From Amorphophallus konjac (taxonomy: Eukaryota > Streptophyta > Magnoliopsida > Alismatales > Araceae), in assembly GCA_022559845.1 (NCBI GenBank), contig CM040126.1:43828458-43892457 (forward strand): a stretch of DNA of 64,000 nucleotides, read 5' to 3'. Below, in pieces: positions 1-10,090 of this stretch. A model generated the notes under the pieces. The model was not told where the DNA came from, searched no databases, and was given only the letters and a program-made list of their open reading frames with translations. Each line of letters starts with the position of its first letter. Within the stretch, counting starts at the first letter, position 1. Made by a program: the position numbers and the translations under genes.

Positions 1-306
1 TCACCAGACATGCCTAAATTCGTGGATCTGTGTTTTGACATGTCCCTTGACCAACCCAAGACTTATAAAAATATCTCTTTGGGCCAAGAAACCCCAATGA
101 TCCAAGGAGAAAAAGGGAAGGCTATCAAGGGAGAAAGAAAGCTCTGCAAGAACTCCGTGAACAGTGATTCATCCACAAATTCTTCATCCAAGATCAAACT
201 TTTGAAGATCAAGCTGAGGCAAATCAAGTGGAAATCAAGTGGAGATTCAAGCTTCATTCAAGATATGCATTATATATTCAGGGGGAGCCTAAATCAGAAG
301 TTCTTC
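1..306. other. unassigned sequence ending in a polypurine-like run
   Basis: No recognisable domain is present in any frame. A 116-residue open frame on the + strand (10-360) is compositionally biased (Lys/Ser rich) and matches nothing I know. The G-run at 281-287 (GGGGGAG) resembles the polypurine tract that precedes a copia 3' LTR, so this may be the end of an internal region from an older copy lying upstream of the LTR that follows. That reading is inference. Confidence 0.3.
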
Positions 307-1172
307 TGTTATATTTCATTCTTTAAAGTGTTTTGTACTTCAAGTTTGTGTTCCTTGTAATATGTAAACATCCGTGTGTGTGTGGATCGACTTAGATCCG
401 TGGTTGTGTGTGTTGTTTCGTTCAGATCAGTGTGTGTGTGGATCATTTCAGATCTACACGTGTGAGTGTGGATCTATCCAGATCCGGGTGTTCGTGTGTG
501 TAGAGTGCTGCATCTGTTGTAGTGTGTGTGTATGTGTTGTTGATCCGGTCATCGGATCGTGGTGGAAACTCCGTTTCCGTGTGTGTGTGTTGGGGGTTGC
601 TCCCCGTGTGTGTGTGCAGACGTTGTCCTGCGTGTGTGTTTGGAGTTTGACTCGGTGTTGGGTATTTATCCCCGTGCTGATTTTTCAACATTGAAGCCTC
701 ACCAGGTTTTGGTGAGGGGTGGACGTAGGTTGCCGTTATTGCATCCGAACCACCTTAAAATTTCTTGTGCCTTGTGATTTGAGCTGTGTGGTTTGATCCA
801 TTTCTCCTACCTCCTTTCTGTGTGATTGTTCATGCATATTGTTCTTTCGCGTTTGTCATTTCAGATCAAGCATAAATCGATCTTTTCTAAGTAGATCTTT
901 GGTATATCGAAAGGTGTTTTTGAATTGACAAGGCTAGTCTTGTCAGGACAATAGCACCTTGCGTGAGCAGGATCCTTGGATTCATACCTCCGCCTAGTAC
1001 CGAAGAACTATTGTGGCGATAGTGTTTGATAGATCTAATTTATAATTAAACAGATCTGAACTTCTTAGTTATTGTTTTATCATATCTTTTTAAATCGGGT
1101 AAAAATTTTCTAAAATTTGTAATCACCCAATTCACCCCCCCCCTCTTGGGTGTCATTGATCGCAGGACTTCA
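307..1172 (+). repeat. Ty1/copia LTR (candidate 5' boundary)
   Basis: The 3' end is well supported: the segment ends in CA at 1171-1172, two bases before an exact initiator-Met primer-binding site. The 5' end is a guess at the TG at 307, about 20 bases after a G-rich run. The body holds a GT-rich degenerate repeat (373-660) and a structured segment (about 900-1012) in which a 6-bp hairpin arm (GACAAG/CTTGTC) precedes a motif ending CTCCGCCTAGTACCG. No second copy of this LTR is in the window, so length and age cannot be measured. Confidence 0.5.
373..660. repeat. GT-rich degenerate repeat within the copia LTR
   Basis: Runs of GTGTGTGTG alternate with GATC-containing words such as GTGGATC and AGATC, roughly every 40-50 bases. 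It is best read as a decayed microsatellite or minisatellite in the U3/R part of the LTR. The short open frames over it are by-products of the repeat. Confidence 0.6.
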
Positions 1173-1174
1173 AT

Positions 1175-1186
1175 TGGTATCAGAGC
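1175..1186 (+). promoter_or_regulatory. primer-binding site, initiator-Met tRNA type
   Basis: TGGTATCAGAGC is the standard plant copia PBS, complementary to the 3' end of initiator tRNA-Met. It lies two bases after the LTR terminal CA and 50 bases before the gag ATG, so it fixes the LTR end and the + orientation of the element. Confidence 0.93.
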
Positions 1187-1236
1187 TAAGACTCTATTTG
1201 TCATAGATCTAACGATCTAGAGCAAGATCCAGATCA

Positions 1237-3111
1237 ATGGCTACCAAAGTGTTCACTATGGATTCTCCACCTGTGTTTGATAGTTCTAACTTCGATTTGT
1301 GGTTAGGAAAAATGTGCAGTCTTGTCAACTCATATGACCCTAAGCTATGGAAGCTTATTTCACATGGTCCCTATGAGTTGCCCAGAGACGAATCAGTCTG
1401 GACTGCATATTATGAGTTCAAACATGATCAAAATTGCTTGGTTCTAAGCTTGCTCACTGCCGCAGTTAATGCTAATAGTTTTCCCTTTGTCTCTAGCTGC
1501 AGCTCCGCAAAGGACATACTGAATGGCTTAGCCGACTTCCATGAAGAGAATGAGGACAAATGTCTTATGGCAGGTATAAGTGATCACATCAGTCTATGAT
1601 CAGCAGAATGGATCACCCTCAAAGGTAAAATCATATTCTGAAAACATATCTCTTGATGAGCTATTGGATGCATACATTGAGCTTGCAAGTAAATATAAGA
1701 AGCTAAAATCTAAGAATAAAAAATTGAGAAAGAAGGTTGAACAAAACAACTGTGATTCCTCATGTAAAAAATGCTCACATTTAGAGGAATTGATTGAGGC
1801 TCATGCGTTCGACATTGAATTTCATAAAGATCAAATTTGCTCCTTAAGAAATAAAAATAAAGAGTTGAAAGAAAAAGTAAATTCAATGGCCAATGATCAA
1901 ACCTTGATAGATGAACTCATTCGCGATGAGAAACTTATGAAAGAAAATGAGAAACTGAAGGAATCGAACACGGCTATTTCTGAAAGATTGTTGGTCCTAG
2001 AAAAAAGAAAATTTGTGACTGTAAGTGAGTGTGAAAATGTGGATGGACTAAAACAGGAAGTAGACAGCCTCAAGACAACTAATGCATTGTTGAATGTCAG
2101 GCTTGCTACTTATGAAGAAGAATTTACCAGTGCAGAATTGCACATTTCATCTCTTCAATCTGAAATTATTGACTTAAATAATTCACTGTCCAAATTTGTA
2201 GATGGCAAAGAAAACCTGGACAAATTACTGGGAGTGAAAGTGACTTTTCAAAGAGAAGGGCTGGTATATAATCCTGTGAATAAAAAGAAATTTGAGAATA
2301 AGTTATACACTTCATTTGTTCACAGCACATGCACACCTAACACATCCAAATCAAACTCCTAGCAACACACTATGCCAAGAACTCAACAAAATTCGAAAAA
2401 CAGTGTGAATGTCCCAAATGGTCATGCTAGAAACATTCATGTGAAATTCCATGCATCTAAGAAAAGAAATATTTCTTGCCTCTACTGTGGAAAACTTGGA
2501 CACACGATGCATGATTGTTTCATTATGAAAAATGATGATCTGAAAGCTTACAGGAACATATCTGATTTTAAAAATGCAAAATAATCATTTACCACAAAAT
2601 CTTCCATGCATTGTAATCACTGTGGTAAAAGAGATCATACAATTTCACACTGCTGGCTGCTGATGAAGAAAATGAATTTTAATGCTGACCAAGATAAAGT
2701 TTCTTCATCCACATGGAAGCATGTTACTAATCTGAATAAAAATTCTCTCATGTCATATGTCAATTGTGACTACTGTGATAAAGTTGGTCACAAGATGAAT
2801 GATTGCTTCATGTTAAAGCATGCTAACAAGTTTACCTTCAGAAAACTTGTTAATCCATCAATAATGAAGAAAAAAAGTTTTCATTCAACACATCAAGCCA
2901 TCACATACAAAATGGTCGAGCAAATGAGAAGAAGGAATGTAATGTCACGTGCTTCTTGACATTATTGTGGCAAATCTGGGTATATCATGCATGATTATTT
3001 TCTGAAGAAAAATGATGAATTGAATATTATCAAAAAGTGGAAGCCACGTGCCAAAAGTGTTGCTAATCCACAAGGACCCAAGATCGTTTGGGTACCTAAG
3101 AATGTAAAATG
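1237..3111 (+). pseudogene. gag: copia Gag remnant with four zinc-knuckle units
   Basis: Gag coats the element RNA in virus-like particles. The ATG at 1237 opens a frame with a copia-type N-terminal domain (FDSSNFDLWLGKM near residue 12). The frame stops at 1599 and resumes in another frame near 1600 with a Lys/Glu-rich coiled coil of about 200 residues, so the middle of Gag is deleted or frameshifted. Further stops fall at 2360-2362, 2582-2584 and 2957-2959. Four CX2CX4HX4C-type units follow at about 2480, 2610, 2766 and 2960, each trailed by a similar Met/Lys/Asn-rich linker. The fourth has lost its first Cys to a TGA codon and its His to Tyr. The end near 3105 has the IVWVPK motif often seen at the copia Gag C-terminus. 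Non-functional. Confidence 0.82.
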
Positions 3112-3860
3112 AGAAATCTGTTTTGTAGGTGTGCCTTGGGAATAAGAAGCATGAAACATACTTTCAGTCAAGAAGGTAAGGCACACGGGCCAAGCGGCAT
3201 ACGTCAGGGTAAAAGAAAAATAAAAAATTAAAATCTGAACACTCATGTGATACCCCTCTCACTTCTCTAGAAAAGATGCTATATTTTGGTTTACTTTGTG
3301 TTGAATAGTTATGTGATCATGCATAAGTCTGCACATGCAGTTCATCCATAGTTGTTTGCATATCTCTGTGCATATCACCTGTCATATAGCATCTTGTTGA
3401 AGGGGAGTTTGAAAATCTTCAAATCAAAATTTCACTGCATACATTGAGTTTTTATATGTTTTCACATTCTATCATGCAAAAGTTGTATATGTGAATTCAT
3501 GTCATAATGCATTGCAACCCTCCTGCCTTCATCATATCAATGACTACATGGTATATCAAATGGTGACATGAGGAAGGGCATGCTAAGCCTGTCTGGAAAC
3601 TATCACTACGAGTGAGGTGATCTTTGAATCTACGTTCTCCGCCTGGTACTATGAGTCAATTATTCATAGGCTACATATGGCATCAAAATTTCACTGAATA
3701 CTTTATACTCTTGCACACATTAAGGGGGAGTTGCTAGATTAGTCATGTGAACTTAGGGCCTAGGCTCGTTCCTAAGTTATGCTTTTAAGTCTAAAGCTTT
3801 TAGAATGTTCAATAAGGAGACTTTAGTTGCTAAAGAAAGTCTTCTTGTTATTGTTGATAA
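3112..3860. other. non-coding stretch between copia gag and pol remnants
   Basis: No coding sequence for protease or integrase is visible where it would be expected. The stretch has two G-rich runs (3400-3407 and 3722-3730) and a direct repeat of about 20 bases (ATCAAAATTTCACTG at about 3424 and 3684). Between these lies a second copy of the leader-type module also found in the copia LTR (about 3550-3655, with TCCGCCTGGTACT). It may be an LTR or UTR fragment trapped by rearrangement. Confidence 0.45.
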
Positions 3861-5025
3861 ATCTGAATCGAGATTGACAAATCAAATCATTTCAACTTTG
3901 GATGCAGATCACTCTCCCAAATCCAAGTGTTCCTTGACCAATTAAAGCCAAGAATGAATCAACTGCAGGAACCTCCAGCAAGGATGAAGATGATGAGACT
4001 TCTTCAGTTGAAACACTTCAAGAACAACAAGTGCAGCACCTCGACTTACCCAGAGCTTCAATGTTCTTGAAAGATCACCCGCCAAGAACATCCTAGAACA
4101 ACCTCCAGGTTTTGAAGATACAAAACATTCACAATATGTGTATAAGTTGCAAAAGGCCTTGTACGAACTGAAGCAAGCACCAAGGGCATAGTGAAGCAAA
4201 TGTCTGAAGGTATTTTTATAAATCAAGCCAAGTACACCTTGGAGCTGTTAAAGAAACACGACATAAAAGATGCAAAACCAATGTCAACTCTGATGGCCAC
4301 AACCACGAAATTAGACAAAGATGAAAAGGGTAAAACAATAGATCCTACAATGTTTCCAGGTATGATCGGGTCACTACTGAACTTAACAGCATGCCGTCCT
4401 GACATCCAGTACAGCGTATGTCTATGTGCTCATTTTCAGTCATCTCCTAAAGAATCTCATTTGTTGGCTGTTAAACAGATTTTTTAATATTTAATTGACA
4501 CAGTAGACTTTAGCTTGTGATTTCCCATCGGTAGTTCATTTGATTTGATTACATACACCGATGTGGATTATGCTGGATGTATTGTTGATCACAAAAGTAC
4601 TAGTGGGTACTGTCAGTTTCTTGGTGGGTACCTAGTTTCATGGGCCTCCAAGAAACAACATTCAGTAGCTCTCTCAACGGCCGAGGCTGAATATGTAGCG
4701 ACCAGAAATTGTGGAGCTCAAGTACTTTGGATCAAAAATCAATTAGTTGAGTTGAATGTTGAAATGAAATATGTTCCAATTTTGTATGAATATACCAGTG
4801 CAATTAACTTGTCAAAAATCCTATACAACATTCTAGGATAAGCATATTGACATTCAACATCATTTTCTGAGAGATCATGTAGGGAAAGAGGTCTTTGAAT
4901 TGAAATTCATTGACACACACAATCAGTTAGCTGATATCTTCACAAAACCCCTAAACCAGGAACAATTTAGCAAAATAAGAAGAGAACTCGGCATGTGCAA
5001 GGGTGAGAGCATACATACCTAAGTT
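3861..5025 (+). pseudogene. pol: copia Pol remnant (RT fragments and RNase H)
   Basis: Only the ends of Pol survive. Around 4050-4085 is the linker before RT (LPRASMFLKDHPPR). Around 4100-4190 is the RT start motif (PPGFED, YELKQAP) followed by a stop. The frame then jumps to the RT C-terminal part (4191-4487, with AKYTLELLKKHDI and the SLLNLTACRPDI region), so the catalytic YVDD block is deleted. RNase H follows (4545-4841, TYTDVDYAGC, KSTSGYCQF, STAEAEYVA), and after a frameshift the terminal HFLRDHV and ADIFTKPL motifs end near 5020. Protease and integrase are missing. The element is dead and clearly old. Confidence 0.85.
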
Positions 5026-5734
5026 TGCAATTAGGTTAAGTGTTGCACATATAGAAAAAATCATTTGCATAAGGGGTAGGTTGCATTAGATACATGCATA
5101 TTTTGTGTGACTTTTTAAGTTCGTGTATGTTGAAATACCACCTTGCATGCTTGAATGTAATCATACATACAACCCCTCCTTGAAACATTTCTAAGGCCAA
5201 ATATTCTTTTATTAAATAAATGTGGACCCAGTGACCTCGGGATCTGAGGCATTTTCTGAGGGGAAGAGTCAGAGGATTTTCTCAATGCCCCATCACCTCT
5301 TACTTCAAGTCATTCCCTATCAACTACACCAAGGTGAAGGTTCAAACAACAAAAAAAGGAAGGTTGAAGGAGATATACAAAAAAAGGGGGGTTGAAGGAG
5401 TTATAAAAAAATGAAAAATGGTGAAATTAGGGCTTGGTCGACCATTTTGGTCGATCGCCGCCCCGAGTTAGGTCGACCGAATCCGGTGAACCGGCCGACT
5501 ATTGGCACTCAAAATATATTCAATGGCGATCAAGCCTCAAAGACAAATGATGCGGCCCACTGAAGCAGAGAAGCCGAAGCAGATCAATACACTGAAGCCT
5601 TCTCAAGCTGCCAGAGCCTCAGGTCACCCAGTATGAACGCCGGGGACTTCACCTCAAGAGGATCGAGAAGAATACACCACAAGCCGACAGTGTAGTCGGG
5701 ACTGCCCAGTGAACCGGTATCGACTCGGTCGTAC
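5026..5734. other. copia 3' untranslated remnant grading into unassigned DNA
   Basis: After the RNase H end there is no open frame of note and no recognisable 3' LTR matching 307-1172. Features seen are an A-rich stretch at 5345-5420 with a short repeat (GGTTGAAGGAG twice) and a segment with repeated GGTCGACC-like words at 5435-5500. The boundary with the Tat-type sequence to the right could not be placed. Confidence 0.4.
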
Positions 5735-5739
5735 CGCGA

Positions 5740-5915
5740 AGACAATATCTGTCGTCTGATCAAGGATGAGAATGCATCCGTCGTCTGACCAAGGACAAGG
5801 ATGTACCCATCGTCTGACCAAGGATGAGAATGTATCCGTTGTCCGACCAAGGACGAGAATGCATCCGTCATCCGACCAAGGACGAGAATGCATCCGTTGT
5901 CCGACCAAGGACAGG
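5740..5915. repeat. 29-bp tandem minisatellite, about six units
   Basis: Units of the form CCGTCGTCTGACCAAGGA plus about 11 bases recur every 29 bases. The AAGG landmark falls at 5762, 5791, 5820, 5849, 5878 and 5907. Because 29 is not a multiple of three, the same peptide appears in several minus-strand frames, so those frames are repeat artefacts. The array lies upstream of a TATA-like sequence at 6507, where U3 enhancer repeats often lie, but its role is not shown. Confidence 0.9.
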
Positions 5916-7958
5916 GGTATACCTGGTGGCCCGCCACCTGAATGAAAGATCCCCCCGATGTGAAAGAACGCCCTTGGCCCTTCAGCACAAGGAACCGAAG
6001 GCTCTGTTAGTAGAAGATCCCGGTTACCCGGCATAGGTACGGCTTCTCAGCATATTGGGTCCGTTAGTGGCCAAATGATCACCTAGTCAGGGCGGAAGTA
6101 TTTTAGGTGGTATTCCACCCCTCAAGAAAGCTTCGAGCATGAGTCAGGTTGAGCCAGGAGCACAAACCACTGTGCCGAAGGCCGCGTCAGCGGAAAACCC
6201 GCGTGTACGGGCCTAGGATATACGAGATTCCGCAGGCGGCCGTTACAGTGGCCTGAAAGCGTTGTCAATATTTCACGCCATGGTTTTGCAAGGCTAGGGC
6301 AAGATGAAGGATCACAGTAATTCCCAAAGTCTATCCGGGGCCCACTGTCTGCCTCGTGTCGAGTAAACACGATGAAATGGCTTGAAACCGGCGCGCCCCT
6401 TAATCCCGCGTGCCCTCTTTTTGGAGCTCTCTTCCCGGCGCGCAAAGTAAAGCCTCTTACCCGGCGCACTACTCCCACGCCGGGTGAAGCCATGGTGAAG
6501 GTTTTGTTATATATATGTGCCCCTTGGGTCGAATGAAAAAAGAGAGAGAGAAAAGGAGAGAAAAGAGAAAAAAGATAGAAGGGAGATAGACAATCGAATA
6601 GAGAACAGGCTTGGGAAAGAAGAAAGGGGATTTTTCCTGAGAGTGAGTCGGAGCGCCACCCCTCCTGTCTGCCCGGCTGAAGTAGCCCGTTGCCTGGGAA
6701 GAAGCCTCCATCGACGATACTCTGTTCCTGCAGGTGGGTTCCGACGGTTCCTCTCGCGGTTGTTCCCACTACTGCTTCTCCTGTAAACCTCCGTGAATGT
6801 ATGAGGTGGGGGGGGGGGGGCGATGATATGAGCCTCCCCCTTTCTTCTCTTTGTTTTATTATTTGGGGTTCCTTCTGTCTTCCCCCCCTCTTCGTGATCA
6901 GGGATTCATCCCTGTCATTGTAATTGCTGGCCGGTCTTGAGCGACAATGCCATGCCGTCCCGAATCTGTGTGGTGATGATCTATTTTAATAATAATGCTT
7001 TGATGTTGAGCAGAATAGTATCTCATGTACCCTTGTTCCCCCATCTCTTTCCGTGGTTGTGTTCAATTTCTAGTATCCTAGGTGTCTACGTGTGGATGTC
7101 TCCTTCGCGGTGTTGAGCATGCCCTGGGTTATCCCAAAGGGGCTACATCAATGATCCCCTCCCCGGGGTCCTTTTATAGCATAGACCGCATCGAGTATTC
7201 GGTATGCCCATGTGTTTCTCCTGGCCGGAGGCGTGTATATAAGAGCACTCTCCTTCAGCCCCGGAAATGGCTCCTCGGTACTTCCCTGTTCATGGTTATG
7301 GGCTAGGGGAAGGGGCCATCTCCAAAATCTATGAATGTTGTAATCGTTCATGTTGCAGAAGCCGCTGAGCTGTTCGACCATTTGCACCCTTCAGTGCCTT
7401 AGTCTTTTGGCTAATCTCCTAACCTTCGGTCTAGCTCGTTAACCTCTCTGCTAACCCGTTAGCTATGATGCATACACATACACATAATCAGTTGTTGTCA
7501 ACTTATCTATCGAGTGCATTCTGCGTATGTATCGCATTTGATGGCTTGTTTCCTCGAGGAACTCATTGCCCGGGTAGGGGAACATTCCCCATCGGAGTTT
7601 CACATCACTATGAGGTCTAAGGAGACATGTCTTGCAATGACATGTATCTCTGCAGATCGTCAGAGGGTGAATATTGAAAGAGGCTCTTAGCCCGACATCA
7701 AATCTACATTCCCTCGGGAATGGTGGTGGCTGTGGAAAGTGCACCTCTCGTAAGCTAGCCCTCGAGGTACCCTCCCATCTCGGTCGTCCCTTAACGATGT
7801 TTTCGACTCGTGGAGTGTTGATGTCCCTCGTAGGCTAGCCCTCGGGATTTTCCCTTTACTGAAGTCTGTCGGTCACCGTTTGGCACTCCCGGCTTTAAGG
7901 AGCGTACCCCAGATACTGTGGGACTGTCTCCACTTCACCCCCGCAACCCTCAGGGTAT
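5916..7958 (+). other. 3' region or long-LTR part of a Tat-type gypsy element
   Basis: No conserved protein domain occurs here. The stretch contains short GC words of CGGCGCGC type (6389-6480), a TATA-like box at 6507-6516 followed by a GA-rich tract, an AT-rich block (6980-7000) and a repeated CTCGTAAGCTAGCCCTCG-like phrase (7748 and 7827). It ends at a G-run whose following bases match those at 23753. The equivalent block at 21.9-23.75 kb has the same order of parts (array, TATA, GA-rich tract, G-run). It is therefore either the region between pol and the 3' LTR or the first half of a very long LTR. Confidence 0.45.
6507..6516 (+). promoter_or_regulatory. TATA-like box with GA-rich downstream leader
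   Basis: TTATATATAT is followed within 30 bases by a long GA-rich tract (about 6535-6640), the same arrangement as at 22659. This suggests a retroelement promoter. If so, the surrounding DNA is LTR and the LTR is over 3 kb long. Confidence 0.35.
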
Positions 7959-7965
7959 GGGGGGG
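7959..7965 (+). promoter_or_regulatory. polypurine-tract candidate before LTR A
   Basis: A run of seven G is followed at once by TGCTGCCCAAATTTTGACTG. The site at 23745-23752 has a purine run followed by TGCTGCTGAATTTTTGTCAG. Conservation across otherwise diverged copies is typical of a PPT/LTR junction. The alternative is a conserved block inside a longer LTR. Confidence 0.45.
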
Positions 7966-8709
7966 TGCTGCCCAAATTTTGACTGAATACTTAGTCTAAA
8001 TTGTGAGGAATCTACAGTGATGAGTCTACTTTAGACTATTCTCGAGTAGGAACCTCGCATAAGTCTAGACTTGTCTTGATTGCAGGGCACTTGGGACTTA
8101 AATAACCCCCCTAATCTTCTCAAACAATTTCAAAGTTCTAATAAGTGTGTCTGGCATTTCATTAAAGCCTAAACTACTCAAACCTGCCCTAATCCGACAC
8201 GCCCCTAAACCGGCGCGCCAATTCCCGGCGCACCCCCCCTGCACCGCTTTAGCCTTACACTCATAATCCAGTTTACTCTCCTTGGCCTCCACCCGACGCA
8301 CCCAGGGCGCGCCGTTTTAACCTTAAATGGGCACCACGCCGTTTTAGGCCCAACCCCATTTGTACATGCACAGACTTCGTCCCCTTCTACCTTGCACCGA
8401 CCCCCCCGCATTGCACAGACCTTGGCTTGTGCATGTGCCTGCCTTGCACAGACCTTGGCTCGCGCCTGTACCTGCCTTGCATCGACTCACCCATCTGTGC
8501 ATCGACCCAACCTAATACATGCACCGACCTCACTGCTTTGTGCATCAACCTAATGCATGCACCGACCTCTTCACTTGCCTCAATCTAATGCATGCACCGA
8601 CCTCTTCACTTGCCTCAATCTAATGCATGCACCGACCTCATCACTCCGTGCATATTCATGCATCGACCCTTCTTTGTGCATCAACCTCACCCCGTGCACA
8701 TTCGTGCAC
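7966..8709 (+). repeat. Tat LTR A, left part (interrupted by Athila)
   Basis: It starts TGCTG after the G-run. The middle has CGGCGCRC-type words (8195-8325) and then an array of GCAYCGACC words. The LTR resumes at 18721 in the same array, which shows that the Athila element between is an insertion. The start is uncertain because a longer LTR beginning upstream of 6500 is possible. Confidence 0.5.
8395..8709. repeat. degenerate array with GCAYCGACC core
   Basis: Words such as TGCACCGACCTC, TGCATCGACCC and TGCATCAACCT recur every 20-40 bases with variable spacers. A near-exact 35-bp unit is repeated at 8553-8640. The array continues after the Athila insertion at 18721-18850. Conserved core with unconserved spacers is the notable property. 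Confidence 0.75.
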
Positions 8710-8975
8710 TGATAAGTGCTATATTTTACATCACATCCATCATCTTTGAGCATTATTTGAGTATATTTGTGCAACATGAGCATTAATTACATTCTCACAC
8801 ATTATTTGAGTCTTCATGCATTTTATCATCTTTTTGAGCTTAAAAGACCATGTGAGAAATATTTAAATATTTGCACAATTATTTTGGAATTAAATAGATT
8901 GATATTTTAATTTTCAGGAAAAAGCGACCTAGATCAAGGCGCTATTTAAATAACGACACTAGTCGGTGCGCATCA
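8710..8975 (+). repeat. Athila 5' LTR, 266 bp (short form)
   Basis: TG...CA ends, followed six bases later by the PBS. It matches 16932-17209 almost base for base, apart from a 12-bp duplication in the 3' copy and a few substitutions. Athila LTRs are usually well over 1 kb, so this is a strongly shortened form. Near identity of the two copies implies recent transposition of the short form. Confidence 0.9.
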
Positions 8976-8980
8976 ATTTT

Positions 8981-8998
8981 TGGCGCCGTTGCCGGGGA
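8981..8998 (+). promoter_or_regulatory. Athila primer-binding site
   Basis: TGGCGCCGTTGCCGGGGA is the PBS usually described for Athila elements and attributed to tRNA-Asp. It lies six bases after the 5' LTR end. Confidence 0.9.
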
Positions 8999-9007
8999 GA
9001 AAATTAA

Positions 9008-10090
9008 TTTTTATGTTGGGAAATTCCTTGTGCTTGATTTGTATATAGTTTTCTTATTTTTCTGTTTTTATTTTGCAGGAAAAATCTAAAAAAAAATCAG
9101 AAAATCAGAAAATTACAGAAAATCGGATCTGTAATTTCCCAGGAAATAATCTGTCGCATAAAGTTGGAAATCAGGAATTCTGGGATATTCAAACGTCACT
9201 AAAGGTTGATATATGTAGGAAAAGGTCAATTTCTTGTAAAATTCTAGAAAAATTCTAAAAAAATCTGAAAATTCTGAAAAAAATCCAAAAAAATCATAAA
9301 TCTAGAAAACATCAAAAATATGAGTGTTGGATTTATTTTTCATTAGTTTGCATGTTAATTATCATTTTTAGTTAGTTTATTGATTTTATTTAACCTCTTT
9401 CATAAAAAACAATTCCATAAAAATAAAATAAAAATCAGAAAATTAAAAAAACAGAAAAAGAAAAAAATTTCATTATGTTAGCATATCTTCATCTTAGTTG
9501 CATTTTATTCATGCATCATGTATTTTAGTTGATTTTATATTTGCTTGCATTCTTATTTAAAAAAAAAATCTTTCTTTTCTCGTCTATTTCTCCTCTTAAG
9601 GGCATTAGGATCCACACACCTTTCTTGGATTTGGAAGGACACTCCATTGAGCACTCCGTCTCTTTGGACTTGAAATTCTATTTCTAAGACCTCCATAAGT
9701 CCCCGCACCCGTGGATTCCCTCACGGACGCCGGGCCGGTTGTACCACGAAGTACCTTGGAGTTAGAGCGCCCTTAGAAGGTTTTCCTAAAATAATAATAA
9801 AAAAATTCATCATCATTCTCGTTGCATAAATCATTCATATAGAAATTAATTCCTTGCATTAAAAAAAAAATTTTTTTCATAAAAAAAGGCATTCATATAG
9901 GAGATAGTTGATTGCATCCTTTATTGCATTTGAAAAAAAAAAGAGAAAAATAAAAATAAAAAAATTATCATTCATATTGGGCCCTTTGCATTGCATGCAA
10001 GGTAGGAGATCTCTCCACCCACAGTTGTTAGGACCCATTAGTGAGATTAAAAGGTTAGTACATTTCAAAGTCCAATCCCAACCTAACCTT
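9008..10090 (+). other. Athila 5' untranslated leader
   Basis: AT-rich, low-complexity leader with A-runs and many stops in all frames. Apart from module 1 (annotated separately) nothing else is recognisable. The frame open from 9908 upstream of the likely gag ATG is Lys/Ile-rich leader read-through and not part of Gag. Confidence 0.6.
9601..9763 (+). ncRNA. leader RNA module 1 (Athila copy)
   Basis: This segment lies about 600 bases after the PBS and 330 bases before the gag ATG. It closely matches the sense strand of 61021-61177 (leader of the Tat element D) and part of it matches 48384-48510 (Tekay-like LTR). Shared words include CCTCCATAAGTCCCCGC, GGATTCCCTCACGGACG and GGTTGTACC. A hairpin with a 5-bp stem (CCGTG 9709-9713, CACGG 9722-9726) has a compensatory change in the Tekay-like copy (CCTTG/CAAGG). 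The function is unknown, and the RNA label is an inference from that covariation. Confidence 0.5.

Noticed and set aside
5740..5915. CRISPR-like array of about 29-bp repeats
   Set aside because: Repeats are directly adjacent with no spacers, and the context is a plant retrotransposon. It is a minisatellite.
6122..6769. 215-codon minus-strand frame as an antisense gene of the left Tat copy
   Set aside because: No similarity to the seven-exon antisense protein, low-complexity passages, and it crosses the TATA-like block.
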